Positions 41,786 through 52,782 of a DNA stretch of 64,000 bases are shown here, piece after piece. The notes beneath the pieces are model-generated. The model had not been told where the DNA came from. It made no database searches and saw only the letters and a list, made by a program, of their open reading frames with translations. Every line of letters starts with the position of its first letter. Position 1 is the stretch's first letter. The DNA is from Doryteuthis pealeii (taxonomy: Eukaryota > Mollusca > Cephalopoda > Myopsida > Loliginidae), in assembly GCA_023376005.1 (NCBI GenBank), contig CM042145.1, positions 57,491,496 through 57,555,495 on the forward strand. The letters are read 5' to 3'. The translations under genes and the position numbers were made by a program.

Positions 41786-42068
41786 TCACACCACACAAAC
41801 AAACAATCGTACATACTTACAATCCCCCATGCGTACACTATCTCCTCACATAATCCTCTCCGCACAAGCACTCGATCACACACGCGCACACACACACACT
41901 ATCACCCCCACATAATCACATACACACAATCACACACATATACATGCACTAGTATTACACCCAAAGACCAATGCACATATCAATTGAAGATGGTGTCAGT
42001 TCAAACAAATCAACGAGAAGATAGACAACAAAGTAGGCGGGAAACAAAACTTTTAGAACTTACCAATC

Positions 42069-42097
42069 AACAGCAGCAGCAGCAGCAGCAGCAGCTT
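42069..42097 (+). repeat. (CAG)n microsatellite
   Basis: Nine CAG units. An open frame reads them as polyglutamine, but the frame upstream is built from CA/CT microsatellites. Confidence 0.95.
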
Positions 42098-43009
42098 GGG
42101 CTTCTTAAAGAAAATTAACTGACTGATTTGAAAACAATGTACCTAACAATGACGCTTGACGTTTTACCTAACTCATCAAGTAATTCCAGTAACAGAACGC
42201 CGTCTACATCTACTTTTTGTATCCGCTGATTCACACCTCTGACCTTGACTTTTAACACCACTTTCTTGTGTCAACACAAACGCTGTCTAAATATGATTAA
42301 GTCGCTTTCTTCTCATTATTTATGTTTGTTTTTATTTTTTGTCCATATCAACCTCTTCACGAACATCGATATATAATAGATAGGCATACACGCACTAAGT
42401 ACCCTAATTAGACACCAGTCAAATAAAAATAGTTCACAAAACCATACTACTTCCTAGTAGGGAATACTTGGCTCCCTAAATATTTGAAAAGTTAGGGATT
42501 AATTATCTGCCCTTGGCACCAGGGAGCCAATCAAGGCAATACCGTAGATTGGCGCCTAAATTGAATCACTGTCTAGTGTTGGCCATTAGAGCAGCAAGAC
42601 GTATTATTTATTCTCTCCCAGAACCAAGATGAATTTCAGCTAAGTCTGGCCGCAACGCCATTAAGTTTGCAAGTTGTATTTTTTCGAATATATGTTCGTA
42701 TTTTCATTTATTTGTAGAGTTTTCTTCATCCGAATTTAAATGCCTACTTGTTAATGTGGGAAAATATATAGAGCTCAGAAAAAAAACCAACAACATATAA
42801 CCTTAATGGCAATCAGTCTAGGAGAATAATAATTATGAATTCAAAATCAGTAACTGGAATTCCCAAAGCAGTTATAGTGTTTTAACGCATACTTAATAGC
42901 AGCACCCCGAAAATATTAAAGCCAAAAAGGTCATTATTTCTCGTGTCTGCCAAATATTACTGCAAATGGCCACAAGGTAGCGCGGTCAAAGTAGGATGTA
43001 AAAGATGCC
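42098..43009. other. Mostly unannotated, with a SINE-A scrap
   Basis: At 42805-42850 aatggcaatcagtctaggag and gaattcaaaatcag recall the SINE-A 3' body. The rest shows no recognised family. Confidence 0.4.
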
Positions 43010-43117
43010 TAATCAAATCATCTTGATATCAGGTTACTTATAGTAGCTGCTGTTGCTTAAATGGCCATCTATCTAAGTATTGAACAGGCTCATTGCTGCT
43101 TAACTTCGGTGATAGAA
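43010..43117 (-). mobile_element. 5S-derived SINE head
   Basis: Minus strand: tcaccgaagttaagcagcaa, tgagcctgttcaatacttag, atggccatttaag and aagtaacctga, which track 5S rRNA positions from the box A/IE region to the 3' end. Confidence 0.7.
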
Positions 43118-43378
43118 AGAATATATTGCTAACTGAAACACATACTACAAAGAATGTATTGCTAATTGAATCACATACTACAAAGACTATTAATAAGGAA
43201 AACACACACTACAAAAATATACTGATGAGAGAATCACATACTTCAATGAATGCATTTGATGAATGAATCACATACTGGAAAGAATAAAAAAATGTATGAA
43301 TTAATCATATAGAAGAAAGTTTTGATGTACGAATCACATACTAGAAAGTATGTATTGATAAATAAATGACAGAGAAGA
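43118..43378 (+). repeat. Minisatellite, about 33-40 bp units
   Basis: aatcacatactacaaagaat-type phrases recur at 43134, 43177, 43200, 43234, 43267 and 43335 with indels, starting exactly at the 5' edge of the 5S-SINE. Confidence 0.75.
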
Positions 43379-44104
43379 AAATAGGGCTGGTGAGTACTAC
43401 TTTCGAACCCGTCGATTCATTTTAATTGATCCATGAGTTGTTATTTGATGTAAGCACACTTCTATACCCACCCCAAATAACACTTATTCAGTAAAAGCAT
43501 AGAGCCGGAAGTTTTATTAGGGGGGGGGGTAACAAAACTGGTCGTAGAACTATTCGCTTCTAGCTAGCTAGCTACTCTCGCCGACCGATCTATCCAATCT
43601 CTATGACTTAACTTACTTGAATTACCCCAAATATGGATGAAATGTTGTGATAAGCACGTAGAACATGCTTCGGGTGGGAGGACATGAGTTGTTCAGATTG
43701 ATATTCTTATCTAAATTAGTTTTATTTCTACATTGCGGTCGATGCATTCTACACCCTTAATAATGTTGTTTGTGAATCTGAAACGTAATTTCTCTTAATT
43801 AATAAATAATTCGTTCAAATATTCTCACTGTTATCAGTCTCATTATTTTCTGACAGATGTATTCATGCAGAACATAATAAAATCAAGAAAGATAAAATAC
43901 AAGTCAGAACAACTCATCGAATAAAAACTTGTTTGTCATCACCTTTCTTGCATTGTTCACATTGTGGCTGTGCAATGTCCTGTAACTACTATAAAATTCG
44001 TTTACTAAATACTTAATACACAGCAGATATTTCCCTTGTCAAACCCAATAGAATAGATGTGTACATAGTCTCGTACTGTAGTCACCAAACTGGGTTCATA
44101 TGAA
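43379..44104. other. Unannotated stretch
   Basis: Contains a G-run at 43523-43532. No recognised family. Confidence 0.4.
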
Positions 44105-44292
44105 CCTTCATATGCTGAACAGTTCATATGATGACGCCATATCTGCTGTTAATGACTTTTTTGACCAATGGCATTCAAGCACTGCAACAATGATGGAAGA
44201 AGTGTGTGGACTGCAAGGGGATCTATGTTAAAAAAATAAACCTCATTTGGTCCCATTTCATGAGAGTATCTTGGTCAACCTATGAACTTTTC
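44105..44292 (+). pseudogene. Second mariner family, transposase C-terminus and end
   Basis: Aligns with 22458-22640 on the opposite strand: ttgaccaatggcattcaagc, gaagaagtgtgtggactgca, aataaacctcatttggtccc, atgagagtatcttgg and ttctgtcgaccctcgta. Translation gives a mariner-like C-terminal FDQWHS and MEEVCG, with stops. Only the last part of the element remains. Confidence 0.65.
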
Positions 44293-44356
44293 TGTCGACC
44301 CTCGTATAGTAAACATACCACTATAGTATATTTGCCAAAATCCAATGTTAAAGAAA

Positions 44357-44492
44357 TGATAATGGTTTATAAGCTAGTCTCGCAGACCTATTACTACTGA
44401 AAAGAGATTTCCATCTTCACTGAATGTCCCGTACTTGTGATCTTGTATCAAATCCTACCAGTGGTGAACGGGTTGGGTGAATATTTGCCAAC
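44357..44492 (+). mobile_element. SINE-B (T2 tail)
   Basis: gataatggtttataagctag (box A region), a degraded box B, gtcccgtacttgtgatcttg and T2-like aatcctaccagtggtgaacg, gggttgggtgaata. Confidence 0.65.
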
Positions 44493-44567
44493 TGTAACCT
44501 AACGTAACGTAACTGTGACCTACCTAATTAAGAATTTGTTTTTCTTTTATATAAAATACATAAACAT

Positions 44568-44997
44568 GTCATCATCATCATCATCATGTCGCGCTATTAG
44601 CACGGATATCCATGACAATCTCTCGCCAACCTTTCCTATCATTCATTTTCCCAGGGAGGTCCTCTGTGCAGCAACCTGCATCTTTGCTTAGTTGGTCAAT
44701 GTAGGTCCTTGCTGGACGGCCCACACTAGCATGTCCGTGTGTTGGCTTCCACAGGAGAACGTCACTTATGAGCTCATCCTTGCTTCTCCAGCAGTGCCCG
44801 GCATGTCTTGTCCGTCTCACTCGAATGGTTTGTGAGATGGGGGGCAGGTGGCCATATAGCTGTTTCCTCGTGGGGTGCTGCTTCCACGATTTATTCAGGA
44901 CTGCACGCAGCATTCTTGTGCAGCTCCCATCCAGCTTATTCTCAAGGCGCCTCGTTAGGGTCCATGTGGTGTTTTCTATTACAAATTTTGTTAACAC
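44568..44997 (-). pseudogene. NLR-1 C-terminal ORF relic, best copy, (ATG)n tail
   Basis: A 137-codon frame carries TWTLTRRLENKLDGSCTRML, RAVLNKSWKQHP, RRTRHAGHCWRSKDELISDV, LLWKPTHGH and GRPARTYIDQL. This is the very common C-terminal stretch of non-LTR retrotransposon ORF2 proteins, distal to the RT palm. The frame ends close to a (GAT)n run (44568-44587) that serves as the 3' tail, as at 12824 and 63463. The copy is 5'-truncated at about 44997. Fragments at 7683, 25300 and 63463 belong to the same family. Confidence 0.85.
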
Positions 44998-45123
44998 AAA
45001 AGACGGATTTTTTTTTCGCTTCCTAGATTTTCATTTTTGTGTTAAAAAGAAGACGTATTTAAAAAGTAAAGAAAGAAATTGATTTGATTAAATTAGATTA
45101 AGTTTTGTATCACGTCATTGTAA

Positions 45124-45373
45124 TACCGTGTTTCCTCGAAAATAAGACACGGGTTTTATTAATTTTCACTCCAAAATATAACACTAAGACTTATTTTCGG
45201 GGAATGTCGAGTGTTTGCGTCGCATGATAGGATTCTGAAGGATGCTTCTTTCGTCTGTCTGCCGCTCTTAACTAAGGCTTATTTAGGGGGGGGGGGCTTA
45301 TATTAAAATTATCCTGAAAAATCACGCTAAGTCTTATTTTGCAGGTAGGTTTTATTTTCGGGAAAACACGGAA
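45124..45373. mobile_element. MITE-Q, palindromic DNA element
   Basis: Ends accgtgtttcctcgaaaata and attttcgggaaaacacggaa are inverted repeats. Internally cactaagacttattttcgg and its partner catgctaagtcttatttt-like text repeat the pattern. A G-run (45286-45296) lies inside. Such ccgtgtttcc.cgaaaataag ends are widespread in animal genomes; superfamily not assigned. Confidence 0.7.
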
Positions 45374-45869
45374 TCTTCTATTCTTATTAAAGATGGCCAC
45401 AGATTAACTCCCAGGCTAATCCAATAGCAATACGCGAAACTCGCAAGATCCCGGCTTTCATACTAAACTTTATTACAACAATTACACAATAGGATAGATC
45501 ACTTCCACTGGTGTCTTTGGGGTAATATTATACCCAAGATACTACAATTATATCAAAATTTCGTCTTTCGGGTTGAAAAAAAATCCGTATTTAAAAAGAG
45601 AACAAAACTATGCTTCTATTTTGTATAAAATGTTTAAATTTGTTCATTCAAACATTAAGCCACCATGATGTAATACGTGACGCCACACGGTGTATTATGA
45701 AAATGCACCCATTTGAAAATAATCAATTATGGGTCTAACGAATCAGAGCTGACCTAATTTATTGTTAGGATTCCACATATGAATCAAATAAAAATGAGAA
45801 AATATCTAGAATGATTTTGGACTACGTTAACACATTGGCTCTTTAAAAAATTGTTATTGTAAGTCATAT
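45374..45869. other. Unannotated stretch
   Basis: No recognised gene or repeat. Confidence 0.4.
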
Positions 45870-46440
45870 ATTAATTGTTTACCTCAGAAGGGACAGAGCC
45901 AACCAACAGTTGTTTTCTGAGTTCACCATCAGATACTGTCCGAAGATTTTCTCATCGGAGAAATAGCAAAACATGTTCGGTTGGAGGAGATGCTTGAGTT
46001 TGATGAAAAGCTTTCCAGCGCAGTTTTTCTTATTGTCCTTCATGGCTTGTGATAAAAATTGTCCCTTTCTCATCTTGTATGAGAAATACCAAAATTGTCA
46101 TGCCCTACTTGCCTGATAAGAAACTCAGACAATCCCATGTCCTTGGCTATGGACAAGATTGACTTGCTGGGATCATTGTCAATCAGGACTTGGTTTTCTG
46201 TAACAAATCTAAGAGTTATTTTCTTATCAGAACCATCAGAGTGAGGATTCTGAGTTGCGTACCTTTGTAATTATCATTGGACTCATCCAACTCTTTTTTT
46301 AAATTCTCTACACTATCCTCAGATTAATACCCAAACACTCAGAAAGCTTTGTATTGGAGCTTCCGGTATGAATACCGAGCAATAGAGCATGCCGTTTCCA
46401 AAATTTTGGAGGAGTGAATCATGTCATGGTATCTGCTTTC
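45870..46440 (-). pseudogene. Tc1/mariner (IS630-type) transposase N-terminal half
   Basis: Minus-strand translation gives DNDPSKSILSIAKDMGLSEF (helix-turn-helix), KGQFLSQAMKDNKKNCAGKL and LKHLLQPNMFCYFSDEKIFG, with the first catalytic Asp in FSDEK. MVNSENNCWL and a stop near 45879 follow. A TGA splits the frame after FGISHTR. The second and third catalytic residues lie in the missing C-terminal half. Confidence 0.8.
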
Positions 46441-46493
46441 CTCGTAGCCAGTACCCAACTGACTCTAGTTTGCTACTGGAAGACAAAAGCGGA

Positions 46494-46499
<6 letters not shown>

Positions 46500-46531
<32 letters not shown>
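46500..46531 (+). repeat. (TA)n microsatellite
   Basis: Sixteen TA units. Confidence 0.95.
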
Positions 46532-46533
<2 letters not shown>

Positions 46534-46709
46534 GTAAGTGGAATACCAGGTAATATGGTAATAGGATTATTCTAAGCTGGCCCTTTCTTCCAACGGTAAA
46601 ATGTTAGAGAGTTTAGGTACGATTTGAAAGCTCGATGTTTAATTGTTTATAAACAGAGCAATATAATTAGTAAAGAAAAAAAAGCTTAAAAAGCGGTTAT
46701 GGTACCATT

Positions 46710-46713
<4 letters not shown>

Positions 46714-46764
<51 letters not shown>
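46714..46764 (+). repeat. (TA)n microsatellite
   Basis: About 25 TA units. Confidence 0.95.
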
Positions 46765-46766
<2 letters not shown>

Positions 46767-47345
46767 CTGATGCAGGATAAAAAGAAATGAGAACTCCCTT
46801 TTTGTGTGGGGTGGTGTCCTTAAAATTCTAGAGTATTTTTTTTCAAACAAATTTTATGTAGCTTAGGGTATCACCAAGTTCAAATCGAGCATTGTAGTCA
46901 GACCTAACCAAATTGAATTTAATCTTATCAACACATTTTATCAGTATGTGAAAGAAACAACCTGGTTTTTCTTTTCAACTATTTCGCATATTCTCTGGAA
47001 GTGATGTCACGGCGGGCAAAAAAATGTCATCTTTTCAATATTTCGAGTCTGTAAATCAGCATTTGTGATAATTGTTGTAATCAGTCAGTATTTTGATAGT
47101 TTTTTTTTATTACAAGCCAAATGTTTTTGGGACAAGTTGAAAGAAATGCTAAGAAGAAAAGAGATGGAATAAGAGTAACATTGTTACTAGAAGCAACATC
47201 TTCAATGTAGCTTTGTAAAAATTCATTTAACTTATTTATTTGGTTATGTATGTTTGCATTAACCAATAAATAAAGATTGGCCCAGTCTTTCAATTTCATT
47301 ATAAAATCAATCCTAACTATACATAAATACATACATACATACTCG
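46765..47345. other. Unannotated stretch
   Basis: A 108-codon minus-strand open frame (47081-47407) overlaps the SINE-A head at its upstream end and resembles nothing known. Confidence 0.4.
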
Positions 47346-47346
47346 C

Positions 47347-47655
47347 TATATACAGGAGACATCCGTTGTGCAATGGTTATCATTGATGGAAATGGACACG
47401 ACGACACGAGTTCAACTCATGGATGAGGCTGGTTGAATTTCACATAACGCTAATACTCTTGAGAAAGGTATGAATCCAACTACTCATCCTCTAGCTATGG
47501 GTCAATTGCAGGGCAGACTGGGCTCTTTAATCATTGTACGGCAATCGGTCTAGGAAATGGAAAACGCCCTGAATAAAAATCTGTTATACTCTGTTTAAAA
47601 ATTGACTTTGTGTCACATCCTGCTCGTGTGGAATGGTTTGGTAAATATATACATA
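47347..47655 (+). mobile_element. SINE-A with T2 tail
   Basis: catccgttgtgcaatggtta (box A), gagttcaactcatgg (box B), a full body (cttgagaaaggtatgaatcc, agctatgggtcaattgcagg, tctaggaaatggaaaacg). T2 is tgtcacatcctgctcgtgtg with ggtttggtaaatat. Confidence 0.8.
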
Positions 47656-47734
47656 TTCACTATATCTTTAAAAAACAACGATAGTTTTTTTTAAATCTCA
47701 CACCAATGGACTCAAGCAATAATCATAATTTGTA

Positions 47735-48200
47735 TTAGAAAATTAAACGCACAAAATCCTCTTGGATTTTGAGATACAAATGGATCATCCAATCTCAGCG
47801 AGGAGACCAGACCTAGTATTAATTAACAAGGGGAAAATAACTTGTGATTTAATAGATTTTGTAGTTCCGGTGGACTACAGATTGAAAATGAAAGAAAGCG
47901 AAAAGAGAGGCAAATACTTGGATTTTGCTAGAGAGCTGAAGAAGCCATGGAGCATGAAAGTGACGCTGATATCAATTAAAGCTATTGCCCTGGGAAAAGT
48001 CATTAAAGGCCTGGAAAAGAGACTTGGAAGACTGGAGATCAGAGAAAGAATCGAGACCATACAGACCATAGCCCTTTTAAGAACAATTAAAATACTTAGA
48101 AGAGTCCTGGAGGCCCGAGTAAACTTGTTGTCACGAAGACTTCAGTGAAAAATTATCAGTTAAAAACTGGTGTGAAAAACTCACATAGAATGAAAATAAT
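47735..48200 (+). pseudogene. NLR-2 C-terminus and 3' UTR
   Basis: A 128-codon frame ends at TGA near 48148 and reads FEIQMDHPISARRPDLVLIN, IDFVVPVDYRLKMKESEKR, YLDFARELKKPWSMKVTLI, then LEKRLGRLEIRERIETIQT and RTIKILRRVLEARVNLLSRR. This is the same protein end as 31580-31980, but more open here. The UTR closes with actggtgtgaaaaac and a short AAT-like tail. The zinc knuckle and everything upstream are missing. Confidence 0.85.
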
Positions 48201-48284
48201 AAGGTTTTAACGTCTTAGGAATGATTGTGCTAAACTGGAATGTAGAATAGGTACGAATGCATATATAGAAGATATAGAATTATG

Positions 48285-48553
48285 GAAGCACGTGGTTTAA
48301 GGGGTTACCGTCGTAGGAAATGAACATGATGAAATGAGTTCAAATCATAGACGAGACTGGTTGCATTTCCCATAGAGCTGATACATTCAACTATCCCCCC
48401 TCCCATCCATGAGTAAATACTAGTGTAGACTGTGCTCTTTAACCTTGGTTAAGCAACCATTCTTGAAGAAGGAAAACCTGTTAAACTCCGCTTAGGAACT
48501 TGACCTTATGTCACATCCTACTCGTGCAGAGGGGTTGGTAAATATGAATATAT
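48285..48553 (+). mobile_element. SINE-A with T2 tail
   Basis: gaagcacgtggtttaagggg (head), gagttcaaatcatagac (box B), agtgtagactgtgctcttta, cttggttaagcaacca and T2 tgtcacatcctactcgtgca. Confidence 0.8.
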
Positions 48554-48784
48554 ATACAGAAAAATTAAAAACGTTCTAATAACGTTTAGCATGTATTACC
48601 CTGATCCCGTTTTAGATCTGCAGTGGAACGTAGAGAATTGGCCCAAAGGCAACTCACATATCAGACCACAACCGTTGAGTTTGAATTATATCTCGAGTTA
48701 ACAAAGGATTGGATATTAAAGCTCGTTTACCAATATGAATCAACTAAAATTCTACATTCACTAATTAAAAAAGATTTTTAAAAA

Positions 48785-48992
48785 ACTATCGTACATACTT
48801 GTGTATTATGTGATTTTTTGAGACCTAAATTTTGGCTTGATATTATGAAGTCGCATCACGCGTGAGATATAAACTAGGCCTGGTCTTGGCCAACTATTTG
48901 CATACAAAATGTTTGTATCTCACGTATGGTACGACCCCCTAATATCAGACTAAAATTTAGGTCGTTGAAAGTTGCATGATACATGATTATAT
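48785..48992. mobile_element. MITE-P, copy 4
   Basis: atcgtacatacttgtgtatt ... tgcatgatacatgattatat, with tttgtatctcacgtatggta and gaccccctaatatcagacta inside, parallel to 16370-16560. Confidence 0.65.
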
Positions 48993-49049
48993 GTATTTAT
49001 GAACAACTCTGAATGAGCAATAGTTAGCTCCATACCTTTCACAAGGGTT

Positions 49050-49192
49050 AAGGCCACTCATCATGATGTAATGGTTAGCAAGCTAGTCTCGTGGATCTAC
49101 TGAATAGGGAATTCGATCCTCGCTGGATACTTCATACTTACGATCTTCTGTCACATCCTACCCGTAGCGAACAGGTTGGGTAAATACCTACC
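49050..49192 (+). mobile_element. SINE-B with T2 tail
   Basis: catcatgatgtaatggttag (box A), gggaattcgatcctcgctgg (box B), atacttacgatcttctgtca, catcctacccgtagcgaaca and ggttgggtaaatac. It is the same form as the 143-bp satellite unit. Confidence 0.85.
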
Positions 49193-49686
49193 TTTCACAA
49201 TGGTATTAGCCCTATGAAAACAGCCTCGTGCAAGATGAAATAAGCAACAAAGAAAAAAAAAGAGAAAAAAAGGACCTACTTGAAAACGACTGAGGAAAAA
49301 CTACTAACGTTATGGATACACATTATGAATAAGTCCTAAAAACGGTATCAGCCAGCGAGGGGGTTCTATCAGAAATCTAACCCCTCGTTGGCTATGTGTT
49401 GAAATTTTTTTAAAAATGGGTTTATAGTGACCGATCAAGGTGAAGACCTTTTAGACAGAAATTACATAAAACAAGTCATATTCAAAATGTCATTTCTGTA
49501 GACATGCTGAGGAAATTATTGAACATCTATACTTTGACTATTCTATCCTAGTTACAAATTAATTTTAAAATATAGGGTATGGCAATACATGCATTGGAAG
49601 ATATGCCAATATTATTATCTACAACATGAAACAAAATGTCATGAACAAAAACTAACACTACTGCTAGAAGGTGAACATGTTAGCTG
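49193..49686. other. Mostly unannotated
   Basis: A SINE-C-like scrap (cggtatcagccagcgagggg) lies at 49343-49362. Nothing else recognised. Confidence 0.4.
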
Positions 49687-49972
49687 GAGGTGCGTGGGTG
49701 TAATGGTTAGAGTCGTGGGACATCGACTCATCGACCAGAGTTCAAATTCTGAATTAAGCTACAGTTCACATAGCGCTAATACCCTTGGGAAAGGTATGAA
49801 TCCAACCATTCTTCCAAAAGCCATGGGTAAATAGTAGGGTAGACTGGGCTCTTTAACCTTGGTTAGGCAACCAGTCTAGGCGAAGGAATACCCTGAATTC
49901 AAACCTATTAAATCCACTTGGGGTTGTCACTACTAGAATAGGTTCAGTCCTAATTAATGATCTATTTCACTA
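49687..49972 (+). mobile_element. SINE-A (full length, T3 tail)
   Basis: gaggtgcgtgggtgtaatgg (box A), gagttcaaattctg (box B), cttgggaaaggtatgaatcc, ttggttaggcaaccagtct, then T3 (ctactagaataggttcagtc). Closely parallels 10611-10897. Confidence 0.85.
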
Positions 49973-49981
49973 ATTTTTTTG

Positions 49982-50627
49982 TACCTTGATTTATGAGTGC
50001 CCGAACTTACGAATATTTCAAGTTACGAGTTGTCACACAGTCAATTTTTTGCTTTATGTTGATATAAAAATTGTGGTACGAGCGACCTTCGGATACGCTA
50101 AGGTTAATAAGTAAAGTAAAGTAATCAGAGGGGCATATTGTCGGTATCAGCCGGACAAGAAGGAGGTCTATCCTCTTTTCGCTAGCGCTAGACCAGGGAG
50201 ATTGATTTACTATCAGCTACTCACTTTATCGGACAGATCCAAGCCGTGCAATGCACATGCTGAGTTGTCAAGGGCCGATATCGAACCCGAAACCTTGTGG
50301 TTCCGAGGCGGGTGCTTATATTAATAAGTTCACTAAAAACATTTAGGTTTCCAAATTTATTACGCCCAAGAAAAATATTATTTTTAAAAATAATAAACAT
50401 TAAAACATATTACAGCACATAATTCATTACATTCTATTTTATTATGTTTTTATATCACACAGGGCTACTTTTATATTTAAAAAAACTGACAAAAACTGAG
50501 GGCTTGGTTAGATATTTGGCTGGAACGAATTAATCGCATTTCAATTTATTTCAATTGGGAAAATTTATATGATAAATGAGGAAATTGTGTTACGAGCGGA
50601 ATGAATAAAATTTCTAAGTCAATGTAG
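49982..50627. mobile_element. MITE-M with nested SINE-C
   Basis: Ends taccttgatttatgagtgcc and aatttctaagtcaatgta are inverted repeats with TA at both edges. Without the SINE-C inside (50104-50320) the element is about 429 bp, matching the uninterrupted copy at 60771-61196. Confidence 0.8.
50112..50320 (-). mobile_element. SINE-C, 5'-truncated, inserted in MITE-M
   Basis: The insert is flanked by ttaataag at 50104-50111 and 50321-50328, an 8-bp target duplication. It ends 5' at agcacccgcc, so box A is missing; box B (ggtttcgggttcgatatcgg) remains. 5' truncation plus a target duplication is typical of LINE-driven insertion. Confidence 0.85.
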
Positions 50628-50891
50628 CATTATAGTTTGTTTTGAGACTTCACCCTAAATACCAAATGCATTACACAATCAAACAGACAAGATTTAGTAA
50701 AAAAAGAATTTCAAAGAACATAACATTCTATAAAAAGGATCATCCAATCTGATAAAAAAAAGATATCAGCAAAAGAAATTGGTAAACTTTCAAAATATGA
50801 AGATCTTGAAATATAAATTTCAAGAATGTGGCATATAAACACAAACATTATTAAATGAGTAGTAACCATTTACTAGGCCTAGTCTAGTTTG

Positions 50892-51166
50892 GTATAAAAA
50901 TTTAACAACCCCACCACTATGAGCAGGAAGCGACACAATGTCAATTTCTTAAGTGAAGTTTAATAGATTTAAATTCAGAATGTACCTTTACCTAGACTGG
51001 TTATCTAACTACTATTTATCCATAGCTAGAGGAAGAATAGTTGGATGTATATATTTTCCAAAGGTACTAACGCTATGTGAAATGCAAACGGTCTCGTCCA
51101 GGATTTGAACTCAGATCGCCGTTTCCATTTCCTAAAACGATGACTATTATATGATGAACGCCTCCT
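50892..51166 (-). mobile_element. SINE-A with T2 tail
   Basis: Minus strand: gaggcgttcatcatataata (head), gagttcaaatcctggacgag (box B), body, then T2 (cgcttcctgctcatagtgg). Confidence 0.75.
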
Positions 51167-51169
51167 AAG

Positions 51170-51268
51170 TTTAGTCTACTTTGGTATAAGGCCAGAAGTA
51201 TGGAGCACCCAATGAAAATAGAACCCATTAACAAGAGTTTCCTAACCTAGTTCGGTAATCATTAGTAG
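51170..51268 (-). mobile_element. SINE-B with T4-like tail
   Basis: Minus strand: actaatgattaccgaactag (head), gttctattttcattggg (box B region), ctccatacttctggccttat and actaaac. It directly abuts SINE-A on the same strand. Confidence 0.6.
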
Positions 51269-51313
51269 GCTGAGGGTTTGTAATAATTAAGAAGAATACT
51301 GATATACATACAC

Positions 51314-51749
51314 TACAGGGTGTCTAAGAAAAATTGATATCATTTTGTAATCTAATTACTTGACTAATTCTGGAGGTGAGACATTAACGTGGTGGATTAC
51401 GTGCTGCACTGCGATATTGTAGAAAGTAAGTTCGTACTCCAGTCGCACCATTACGTTCACTTTCAGACTAATACACAGGGGAAAGGTATTTACCCACTTA
51501 TCTCCTCACCAATAGGTTAAATTGTATCACTATTGTTTAACATCACGAGAAGAAACAACTCAAAATTATATGTTTAATGTTTTCTTCTTTTCTTTTCATG
51601 TATAGAAATGTCATTCACTTGAAAAGAAAGGCGTTTAAACATTAAACAGATTGTTTAGTTGTTTCTACACATGGTGTTAAAATTTTAAATCATTTGAACG
51701 AGAAATGATCAAGTTATTAGACAACGAATTTTTTCTGAAACAACCTGTA
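51314..51749. mobile_element. MITE-S with nested SINE-D
   Basis: Ends tacagggtgtctaagaaaaa and tttctgaaacaacctgta are inverted repeats with TA at the edges. It aligns with 34931-35268 before 51369 and after 51544. Confidence 0.7.
51370..51543 (+). mobile_element. SINE-D inserted in MITE-S
   Basis: attaacgtggtggattacgt (box A region), gtaagttcgtactccagtcg (box B), attacgttcactttcag, gaaaggtatttacccactta and aggttaaattgtatcac. The tail is cut short before the MITE sequence resumes. Confidence 0.7.
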
Positions 51750-51994
51750 CATCTCAAAATATATCAATTTAAAAAAAAAACCTGTACTATACAAAAGTCT
51801 TCGACCAATTTTGTAAATTTCAAAGAATTGTCAGATTATAAATGTTTTCTTTCTACTGATGAAACATTTTCAACACAGAAGACAATTCCTAACCTAATTA
51901 TCATATTTTGTAGTAGGTGTTCTGAATGAAAGAGGAAGATGCGAGACACCCTGCACCCCCCCACCCGTGACAATGTTTTCGGCCACCTCACATA

Positions 51995-52155
51995 AAGTAA
52001 AAAAGTAAAGCCCATGGGGTGGCCTAATGTCGGTATCAGCCTACCATCGGCTCCTCACTTTACCCTGTGCTATTCATACGCTGAGTTAGCGGGGGCTAGT
52101 ATCGAAACAGGAACCTTGTGATTCCTAGGCAAGTGCTCTACCGACTGAGCTAAAG
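51995..52155 (-). mobile_element. SINE-C, internally deleted
   Basis: Minus strand: tttagctcagtcggtagagc (box A), acttgcctaggaatc, ggttcctgtttcgatacta (box B), then straight to cggtatcag-type distal text; the central body is missing. Confidence 0.75.
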
Positions 52156-52156
52156 A

Positions 52157-52775
52157 ATATTTATTATATACTGTTTATTTGAAGAAGTTACTGTACATTG
52201 TCAATATATTTCGTAGCTTCCCTTAGCTTAAATCATAGCTTCACTGCGCCCGGGAAAAAAGAATGCGTACAAATCCTTCGCCATCTTCACAGTTATGAGA
52301 TGTGACCGAACTCTTACAACCCTTTGATATTGTGTACATTCTTCTAACGAACTCCTCTTTAGCTCTGTCCACATTTGTTAGATGATATTTCAGTCAGGAT
52401 TTTGAGCTCACCACTCTTTCAATAGGATGACACGTTCATCAGTCAGACTCTTTTGTGTTACACAATGTGGTATGAAGCTATGTAATGCTGATACATCTCG
52501 CTTTGATCCAAGTTTGGTATCAAATACACACAGTTGTTGAAGGATCATTTGGTCACTTTTTATGTATCCTAAAAGCATCAGAATGTTATCACTCTATCCC
52601 TCCCCCATCCACCCACCCAAAAAAACGATTTGCTTTGTGAGTCGTTTCGCTTTTCTATGTGCCTCCTGATAAATTCTCGCTTATTAGAAAACAGTTCCAT
52701 CGTAGTTTCATCGCTGAATGTGGTCTTATTTCAATCCTCTGCATCCCATAGTTCATACATCTTCGGCCAAATTGG
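52157..52775 (-). pseudogene. Tc1-like transposase relic (C-terminal part)
   Basis: Minus-strand translation gives MPIWPKMYELWDAEDWNKTT then FSDETTMELFSNKREFIRR. This is the region around the first catalytic Asp of Tc1-type transposases. After damaged text come SLTDERVILLKEWWAQNPD and a MWTELKRSS block, the stretch near the last catalytic residue. Several stops and frameshifts are present. The element is interrupted on the right by NLR-2 sequence and on the left meets SINE-C. Confidence 0.75.
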
Positions 52776-52782
52776 CATCCGT

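Noticed and set aside
44768..45082. 104-codon plus-strand open frame
   Set aside because: It is antisense to the NLR-1 relic at 44568-44997, which carries the recognisable retrotransposon protein.
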